From Sipunculus nudus (Eukaryota > Annelida > Sipuncula > Golfingiida > Sipunculidae): 64,000 bases of DNA. Location of the stretch: contig CM049309.1 of NCBI GenBank assembly GCA_026874595.1, forward strand, positions 2,270,076-2,334,075, written 5' to 3'. This document shows positions 55,662-64,000 of this stretch, in pieces. Positions within the stretch are counted from its first letter, which is position 1. The number at the start of each line of letters is the position of its first letter. A program made the position numbers and the translations under genes. Under the pieces are notes generated by a model that saw only the letters and a program-made list of their open reading frames with translations, made no database searches and was not told where the DNA came from.

Positions 55662-58600
55662 ACATGAGAACTTTTTTTCTGATATCTGAGGTGTGACTTC
55701 AGGTAATTACTAAAAAAAACTGTGAAAAGAAGGTCTCCTTATTTAGAAGATATTTATATAATTATTAATTATTGCAGCACACTGTCAACTTTAAAATATC
55801 ATATGTACAGGACTTTTTAGCTCCATTGCGGCACTTTATTTTAATAATATCTGACAACATTAATTAATTATTTTCTTCAAAACCTGTGGAAAGTTTGGTA
55901 TTGGTTTTCTAGAATATTACCAAAGAATATTATGCAATCATTTCAAATTAATCTCTAAGTAAAATATCTTCAAAATCTATTTGTGGAAAAGACAGTAATA
56001 TCATTATAAGTTTTTACAGTACATATCCTAATATATTTGTTCTGGCCTGCATTAAACATATTTTGGGATCAAAATTTAATGGCTACTCGCCCAATGTGGC
56101 AGTAAAATGCTGATCTCTAAAACTGTTTTATGTATTGGAATGTAGATATACTTAAGAAGGGGTATGTTTTGTTCCTCTATACTTATTGCAAAAAGCATCA
56201 TTTTCTAAGCTTATCAGTATGGAAAGTTCATCAGCCAAAAGTGTTTTAACTCTACCTGTTGTAAGTTTTTTCCAGTGGTTCTGGTTTTATCTTAAATAAA
56301 TTTGAGACATCAAGTCGACTTTCATGAAAACAACCTCCCTATTTACAACTGGACTCTCTATGGCCTTCTTATTATAGTTTCCAGTCCTGGATTCAGGGTT
56401 CAGTATAAAACACCACCATATTGCCACAAACAATATTTTCAGCTCACTGTCATAAATACTGGCATTATCCAAGCATCTTAACTTAAAAAAGAATTTCAGG
56501 ACAGATAAATATCATTATTTGTATTATTGCCTGAAAAAAATAACATTTAGGAGAAGTTAGGTATTTTACAGGAATGGAAATAGTCCCACAGCATTAAGTA
56601 AACATTGGTGTAAATTGATATATTTTTTTCAATCAGGTTAATTTTTTTCCTGAAAATGAAAGGAACAAGCATTGAAACAAAAGGTTTGAGTGACACAGTT
56701 GATGGTGCGGGTACTAGATTTGCATTAATCTGAAACAAAGCACGACTCCACATAGGGCATATGGCAGGCCACACAGACTTGTTTTATCACCAATTTAAGA
56801 ACGACAGTAGAGGGTGAATGAGTTTGAGTGAGCTCGGACTGAAGTGGTTTCAGCCATATTTTCACTTGGACTCAGAGGTCTGGAGGGGAGGGGAGTGTTT
56901 AACCAGGTGAAAAACCAATATTTACTGCACGTGTCTGTCGCCTGTACGCTGATTGATGCCATTGTTTCATTAGTCAGATACCCCAGGTAATGCAGTGGAG
57001 AAAATGTGGGGCTTAACTTGATCATGGGTAACGGATAGAAAGGGTCATGTACTAATTTGTTGATGTGATTTTTTTTTATTTATTCAAACTAAAGCATTTT
57101 TATGAGAATGGTGCATGATGGGAACCTTTGCTGTATCTCTTGTTGGCAGTTCTTTAACTGGGCTCCCACAGTGGAACAGAAAAAAAATCTATCTTTACAT
57201 GGGTCCTCAGAGGTATGTCTTCATAAGTTCTGTTTAAAAATAGTCATTTGAATTAGAATTGAAATGTGGTAGCTGTTTTCAAAAATGTAATTTTCAGATA
57301 AATAATTTAGATTTTTATCACTTGGTAATCAAATGACTTGCTTGCATTATCTTATTAACAAATTACAGTGACTGACAAAATTAGGTAGATCTTCTGATGG
57401 TTTCTTACAGTGGATGTAGAAAAGCCTTTATCAGGAGATATTGATGGTTCTAACAAGTTGTAATTAACATATATCCCTTTCACACACAAAATGTTTTGAA
57501 ACAGATTTGGGAAGAGGGGTTTGGCCAAACAGGTTTGGTGCATTCACAAGCACTAATGCGTGTTATGTATATTTATTGAGTATATGTCACATACAGAACA
57601 GTGAACAACAAGCTGACATAGGCATTTGAAGCAATTAATTGTGCTTATGCTGTGACTGCTGCTGCTTGAAAATGATTCACATTCAAAACGGTTTGAATCC
57701 ACCTCCTGAGCTTGATTTAAAATGCTTTGGCCAAAACAGTTTGAAAACAGTTTGCAGTTGCCGCATGAATGGGTAGTAGTCCAGTCACCAGGACAAGTTC
57801 AGTTCAGCTACATTCACTGGTACTGGGTCAACTTTACTCAGTAGTGCAGTTTTAACTTCAGTTGCTGGTATAGAATCAAATTGATCACTGTAAGAAGAAT
57901 ATTCAAAAGTAAAGAAGACACAGAGATCACTAAATGGTTGTAAAAATACATTATGAATGACTGTAAAAACCTCCCAGACATGAGCTTAAAGACTGAGACA
58001 GAAAGGGATTATTGCTGTGAGTAATTGTAGGTGGCAGGCTGTCTCTTTGAGATGAAAGTCTTCTCTGTTTTATTTTCACTCAGCCTGGGGACTGGTACAG
58101 CCTCATCAGCATTTAATTAGATTTTCTGCAACATTCCACATGTAAATTTGTCCATGTTACAGGTAAAAATAATTTTATGCTGATGTTGAATATTAATGAT
58201 GTACTTGTAAGATAAGCCATTATCTCCCATGTGTATTGTCCCTATTCAGATCCATGTATATTTTAGCCATTGAGGCTGAAGACCAGTCTATATTTTGGAC
58301 ACTGTGCCTGAGGACCAGTCCATTAGCAACACCTGATTGCTCAGTCATTTCATTTTATTATAGATGAGAGGTTTTATAGATACTGAATAACAGGGAATAT
58401 TGACTCTGTACTGGTTTGGTAATGATACATTAATTCATGCTATGATATATTTAGGTATATTATATACCTAGTTTATTATAGGTTTTGGTTTCATGTGATA
58501 ATAGGAATATTCAATAGAAAATGATACATGTTGGTCCAGCATAAAAGGTTCGTACAAGTATTGTATGGATCAGTATGTATACATCATATGTAATGAATAT

Positions 58601-58840
58601 CCTGTTTAATGGATGGTAACTATATTTAGATATGTATGGTTAGGCATACCCCAATTCTTGATGTAGGATTTGGAGGATGGCATCACAGAGCTAGTGTCCG
58701 GTCAGCTAGTCACCCCTCACCTGGTGGTGTGGGTTATATCAATCACATTACACAATCAATATGTTGCTGAAACAGGTTTGCTTAACAAAAGCAGTCTCGG
58801 GGCTTCTCATCACTGACTGTGTCAGCATGCATAGAACATG
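55662..58840. other. About 3 kb without a recognisable gene
   Basis: A/T-rich DNA with isolated minus-strand ORFs (56287, 56547, 56795, 57355) of 61-76 codons. None has splice context or a recognisable motif. Confidence 0.4.
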
Positions 58841-59167
58841 AGAGATGCTGCTTGGGGGCCTCATTTTCTGCGGGAATACAATGGTGCAGAGGGATCCAAC
58901 CAGCCTACATTCTGCTGTCAATTCATTGGCATTCAGTCAGCATATGGAGGCAGTAGCTAGTGACTGGCACTTAATGATGTGGACAGCCCGTGGATCCGCC
59001 ACCAAATGCTGCCAGTGTAGCCAGCTCAAACTGATGTAGCACTCCTGCAGCCGGACATGCTGACTTTGACAGATGAAGGCTGATTTCATCCAATCCATGC
59101 TGGTTGGTTGTGTTTCTTTCATTTCTCGTGTTTCTTTCATTTCTCGGGGCATAGAGAACTGTTAGTG
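58841..59167. other. Less A/T-rich patch with overlapping ORFs
   Basis: A plus ORF (58845-59039) and a minus ORF (58937-59152) overlap. The minus one includes a doubled REMKET caused by the 18-bp repeat at 59110-59145. Neither is recognised. Ten CpGs or so and a mixed composition set it apart from its flanks. Confidence 0.25.
59110..59145. repeat. Perfect 18-bp tandem duplication
   Basis: GTGTTTCTTTCATTTCTC occurs twice, head to tail. Confidence 0.95.
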
Positions 59168-59425
59168 TTACAGGTCCTTGCTTAGCTTTTTAAAGCGTCT
59201 TCTTGACATCGCGTCAGTAATATGACCTGGGTTTATTGGGACGTATGGCAGGGTTGGGTAGTTTACACCTCGCTTAGGTGCAGTGATACATTCCAGTAAA
59301 TATTGATTGTAAACTGTGAATGGTGGGCCGTTTCTTGGCTGTAAGTGTAGCACCATGTATCCGTGACATTTCATGCTTTTTAGTGAGCGTATATAGCTGG
59401 TATAATAGCACAGCGAGTGGGACAT
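59168..59425 (-). CDS. Coding-like fragment, minus strand, unidentified C-terminus
   Basis: A minus-strand frame of 85 codons ends in TAA at 59168-59170. Its second half reads like protein: LQPRNGPPFTVYNQYLLEC, then ITAPKRGVNYPTLPYVPIN, then a basic end DAMSRRRFKKLSKDL. The first part (CYYTSYIRSL) looks weaker, so an exon might begin at CTACACTTACAG (about 59348 on the minus strand) rather than at the ORF start. CpGs are retained. No family recognised. A competing plus-strand ORF (59320-59505) and a frame-shifted minus ORF (59274-59477) weaken the case. Confidence 0.25.
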   Translation of the reverse strand: MSHSLCYYTSYIRSLKSMKCHGYMVLHLQPRNGPPFTVYNQYLLECITAPKRGVNYPTLPYVPINPGHITDAMSRRRFKKLSKDL

Positions 59426-59737
59426 CCTTTGATTTGATCAGGGAGTATGGACCAAGAGGCCTCCCTAGAACATTCATGTCTAACTCAATTTCAGGGGCAT
59501 ATTGAAATACCCATACCTGGTCTTTATATCAAATTAGCTGGAGCAAAGACAGCTTGCTGCCAGTGACATATAACATATGGCTTGGTATTATAGAATTGGC
59601 CTGTGGGGTCAGGGCTGTGACACCAGCCTAGATAATTTATCTTCTCTTTAGCACTTGTGTTGTCAAAATATTAAAAGTGAGCATTTTCATGGCACTTGCA
59701 AGATGACTACTTTTCTTCATATTTTTGTGTGTTTTTG

Positions 59738-59872
59738 CCTGTGTTTGAGTAAAATATATATAAATACATTGCACTCTCATACATACACATATACATATAT
59801 AAATATATATATATGTATATACATATAAACATATATATATACATATATATACATACATATATATATATATTA
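59738..59872. repeat. TATA/CATA-rich microsatellite-like tract
   Basis: An irregular mixture of ATATAC, ACATATA and TATATA. Long minus-strand ORFs rich in Y, I, C and M (59637-59858, 59707-60057) come from this tract and are not genes. Confidence 0.9.
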
Positions 59873-60179
59873 AAAATAATATGGTAATACCTGGTTATAT
59901 CATACTTGCTGAAGTAAAATATCCCACTTGTAATAGACTTGAAACACAGATAATATGGATGCAGTAACAGACATCTGTACATATCTAACATTTTAAAATA
60001 TTTTTCTGTTGAATATCGGACACGCTTGTATTGCATTTGTTCTGTTAAGTACCCCATATTAATGTCTAATGTGGATGTAATTTATTAACAGATAAAATAG
60101 CCTTTGTAAAATAGTGTTGTTTATTTTGGACATTTTAACATGCATACAGTAAATGGCACCAACGTTAATAGGCACAGAA

Positions 60180-60830
60180 CGGAAATGTAACACTAGTTAG
60201 GAATTTAAATGGTTAATTACCTCTCAGTCTGACAGTGCTGCGTGTTAGAAAACTCACTCACGCCTGATTCAGAGGAGATTAATTGAATTATGTTTTAATA
60301 ATGTACGATGCTCATCAATGCTAGCTAGGACTGTGGTGGAATATGACAAAATGGACACTTGTTTCTGCCAACACCTAAATGGGATTCATTAAACTTTAAA
60401 GACAGTATCCCATAGATATGCCATTAATATGAAACATGGGTGCAATTTAGTGAGTGTTTTTTGCCCCGCGTAGCGTTTGTATTTGGAGCAATGAATTTGC
60501 CAGGCAAGAGAGACTACAGGGATTGGTTGACGTGGAGTGGCGGACCCACCGTGTCTGGATCCCTGGCTCCATCGGATCAGTGATGTTCCGATACAGCTGA
60601 TTTATGCGCAACAAGGAACGTCAGGCGAAAAATCAACATTCATGAGTTTCCATTGTAACTGGAGGTTCCTGAACAACACAGGGGCTTTCAAACAAACATT
60701 ATACCCCTCCTTAAATCCCAGGCATGTTTTATTCAGCAGCACCCCAAGTTATCAGTTCTTACGAGCAAGCAACTTCTCATGTAATTCTGTCCAGTATTCA
60801 TTGTGTAATTTTGTTTGGATCAGCATTTAA
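60180..60830. promoter_or_regulatory. Compositionally mixed patch, possible conserved non-coding DNA
   Basis: It contains homeodomain-type clusters (GAGATTAATTGAATTATG near 60277; GGTTAATTACC near 60212), TGACAG (TALE-type), and CpG-retaining stretches near 60460-60620. A 97-codon plus ORF without ATG (60537-60830) crosses it, but shows no recognisable domain. Regulatory DNA is as likely as coding. Confidence 0.2.
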
Positions 60831-63800
60831 TGGACTGTATTAGATCTGTAGAATTCCTGATTTACGTTTGGTTTTGTGAAATTTGCATGATTGTTAGTCA
60901 GAGCATGGTTTGGTGATGCACCTATCGGCTTTCTTTTTTTCTGATGCTTTTACCATTGTTACTTCTTGATACAAAAAGATGGATACACTACAGAATAATC
61001 AGCAGAACTAGCCTCAACAAAATGTGCAGAAAGATTAGAAATCTGAGTTGTTTTATAACAGGAAAAAATAATATTCTTTTTTAATTAATTCCACATGAGG
61101 TATTTTTTGTACTGTACTCTTAAAATAGTTTTCTTTTTATCCATCACAGTCTAGTTTTTATTAACAAAAATAGGCAATAGCACAGAATTAGTATGTAAAA
61201 TAAAAGTATCGTCCAACATACAGTGAGAATATCGATCATGGACAGATAACCTGAAGAATCAGTTTAAGTTGCATGGACTGATTGCAAACTTGCTTTTCCT
61301 GAAATGGTTATTCATGCCAGAAGAAAGAAGCTTAAATTACTCTGTGATTTGTAGGTCCAAATCTGTTTGAAAATATTTTATTTGGCAAAATGCTAATTAT
61401 TCACAATGCACAGCTTTGTTACCTTACCAATAACTTCGTGACAAGGTTTAACAAAATCACGCATTCATTATGTACATGTTTGGTACCATTTCACACACAA
61501 ACCATTTTAAAAAGCTTTGGGCAATGTGGATAAATCAGTTTAAAAACAGTGTCATGCATTCACAGGCATAAGCCAGATCTCTTTTTGCAAGTCTACAGTT
61601 TACCCCCAATGAATGGTGAGTAGCACTTGGACATTTCATATGTTTTAAAAAAAAAATGGTTACGGGTGCCAAAATGTTTTTAAACCACCTATCTTACAAG
61701 GTTTAAAAACGTGATTAAAACAGTTTCATTACCAGTAATTTAAAATGGAAAATGTGAGAACAAACAAACCATGTTGGAGCTGGTTTGCTTGGTGATCAGG
61801 TGTGACAGCAGGTTCAGGGAGCCTGGAAGCAGCAAGCTGACAGAGGGACCATCTTTAGCTAAGTTTATGTGTATGCAGAATGACATAGGTAGTCTTACAA
61901 CAGGGAGGGAGGGGTATGCTCATTTATTTCCCCAAGTGTAGGGAAACCTTGAGAGCTGCTACGTCAAACGCTGCTGGTTAATACAGCTTCTCTTTACAGT
62001 CAGTGCTTGATGGATGAACAGCAAGATGCTGATGCAAGGATTCAGCCTCCGATAAACACAGGCATGTCTATCTGAAGGAAACAAAAAAAAACAATGCTGG
62101 AGATCCCAGCAAGTTGGCAGCGGCCAGAGATCCAGCGTAGACTGACGTGCTCCAGTCCACAGACTTAAACACCACTCTAAATATAACTTAATGTCTTTTA
62201 TCTGCAAAATGGCCATGTCTGGTAATCTTGATTGAATGCGACGCAAAAAATCCTGACAGAAGTGCTCACAAATAATGCCTTTCATTCTCGATCCGGCGTC
62301 TCAATTCAGTACCTTTTCCTTCCTCAGTTTTATGTCCAAACAAAGGTCGAACAGTAACACATTTTCCTACCGTGACGATTCGTGGTACTGCATATTAAGG
62401 GGTATTGTGACACTGTAAGAATGCCATATTTTTTACCATCAATGCCTTATTAATCATGAGGGTTTCAAATTCAGGATATTCGTAATACAACATTATCACA
62501 GAAATAAAACCTTGGTGAATAAGACGTCCGAGCATTGAAGGCTTGTTGATGTGAAAAAGATTATAAATGATATTGGATCTTTCAATTGATTTACCATTAG
62601 TTAACAATTATTTCAACTCATTCAGTGACCACTTGATTCCCCCTCCATTTATTGACATTTTGTGCACATTATATTTAATATTAATTTGGGTAACAATGGA
62701 TATACATATTATATGATAATATATGGTCAGATCATAGAAACAGGACCCTGAAAAAGTGAAAATTATGAAATTGTTATCCCGTAAATATGAAGCCAACCAC
62801 GTGAAGCTAGTATTTGCAACAAAAAAAGAAATTACGTTTACGTTCATAATTATCAAGTTCATGAATAACTATTTCAGATTCAGTAATTGGTTAGAATTAC
62901 TTTGACTCAAGTGCACGAGTATTCCTTTTAGCATTTACATTCACTCGCTGGTCCAATCTGTCTTGCCCTTTGCCATTTATAAAATGCCTGTCACTTTGAC
63001 AGCTTGATATATTGGTGCTTTGATCTCGTATAAATGTCAGAGTAATGTATAAACTGCACCTAATGACCTGGTAGTACCTTGTAATAACACCAGGGTTCTG
63101 TTTTAAGTAGACACTGCCTCATGCTTCTATAATTTTTGCATGGTCTAGATACTGAAAAATACTAAAAAAAAAAAAATACAGATAAGGACATAAAAGTCAA
63201 AGAAACAGTTAGTGGAATATTGCACAGTTATATTTTTGTATAATTATTGAATACATTTACTGTATATCTTTGTTCAGATGACCTTAAATTACTAATATTA
63301 CTGTATTTACCAATAAGTTTATGAAAATTCAAAAAGTAACTGAACAGTAACACAAAAGTATTTGACCTTTGAAATAGTGGTTACCTTTCACCTTAAGTTC
63401 AAAACTTGTAAATTAGTACCAAAATTTTTTTATCAAGACTCATTGCCTCAAGTTAATTTAAATTTTTTCGGTTTTTTTTTAATAACATTTTTGTATACCA
63501 TTTAAAAAAAGATATTTTAGAAAAATTGTGGAGGGACTTAATAACATTATTGTACTGTATCCATTGAGGGTGAAATGGTTTAGGACTGTCACATTCAGGT
63601 TGTGTATCTATATACACCATATGACTTATCATATAACTAGATGGACCAGATATGTGGAGTTACAGAGAACCATTGTGTGGTTGACCCACGTACAACCAGA
63701 TTCAAAACGCAGGATGAATACCCCACTTGTCATAATCCTAGCTGTTACAGGCATGAGAGGACCAGACATATTTGTTTAAATACTCAGATTACTGTTTGAT

Positions 63801-64000
63801 TGGTTTTAGTGTTCATAATGTTCAAAGTGTCATTGATAGTTTGTACTGTTATTGGAGGGATAATGGTACACTGTGACAGAACCATTGTTCCTGGTTAAAT
63901 GTTAAATCTTATTAACTTCCTGGTGATTCTGAATCCAAGGGGAGCCTTTGAACTGTCACCAACTGCAGGCTGTTTTACATCATACTGTATCAGTAATTTT
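60831..64000. other. No gene recognised to the right edge
   Basis: A/T-rich, with a small mixed-composition stretch at 61930-62300 (minus ORF 61959-62285, 108 codons, no recognisable domain) and low-complexity A/T near 63160-63500. The plus ORF 63528-63779 is unsupported. Confidence 0.35.

Noticed and set aside
59637-60057. Minus-strand ORFs of 73 and 116 codons rich in Tyr, Ile, Cys and Met
   Set aside because: They are translations of a TATA/CATA-rich microsatellite.

Overview
The window looks like a piece of an animal nuclear genome. It is A/T-rich, has no long ORFs, no operons and no bacterial signals. It does have GT-AG exon borders, tRNA-derived SINEs, MITE-like DNA transposons, satellite and minisatellite arrays, long C/G homopolymers and CA/TA microsatellites. 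A marine invertebrate, most likely a mollusc or other lophotrochozoan, fits this mixture. That placement is inferred from genome style, not from a diagnostic gene.

Left end (1-13.1 kb). This part appears to hold the 5' portion of a minus-strand gene. Two short coding exons (9475-9553 and 6246-6341) have good splice sites and join in phase 0. Together they encode a degenerate EF-hand-like segment. A promoter-like cluster and a probable non-coding first exon lie at about 13.0-13.1 kb. The intron between the two coding exons carries a 2.5-kb minisatellite of about 46 units of 55 bp, with an internal 15-unit block duplication. SINEs and a MITE fill the rest.

13-18.6 kb. A possible plus-strand gene runs the other way. 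A CpG-preserving exon ends at a CAG|GTATGT donor (14259), and a likely terminal exon (18407-18549) has a stop overlapped by AATAAA. A 393-bp MITE with perfect 13-bp inverted ends sits in the presumed intron.

18.9-35 kb. Mostly repeats and apparently non-coding DNA: a 1.37-kb long-inverted-repeat element with internal 56-bp tandem repeats, a dispersed G-run MITE family, SINEs and small tandem arrays. A cis-regulatory-looking cluster lies near 28.85 kb.

35-64 kb. A clean TATA/initiator core promoter at 35441 leads, after an in-frame stop, to a 24-codon first exon (35531-35602). This suggests the start of a plus-strand gene whose remaining exons I could not place with confidence. The rest reads like long intron or intergenic DNA. 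It holds a second weaker promoter-like site (42.4 kb), an exon-like segment (44.3 kb), a dimeric 280-bp satellite (48.8-50.2 kb), a hAT-type MITE (55.2-55.7 kb), SINEs, a few unidentified coding-like fragments (52.1-52.6 and 59.2 kb) and patches that could be conserved regulatory DNA.

All calls were made by eye. No homology search was run. Gene-family names are given only as guesses where marked.
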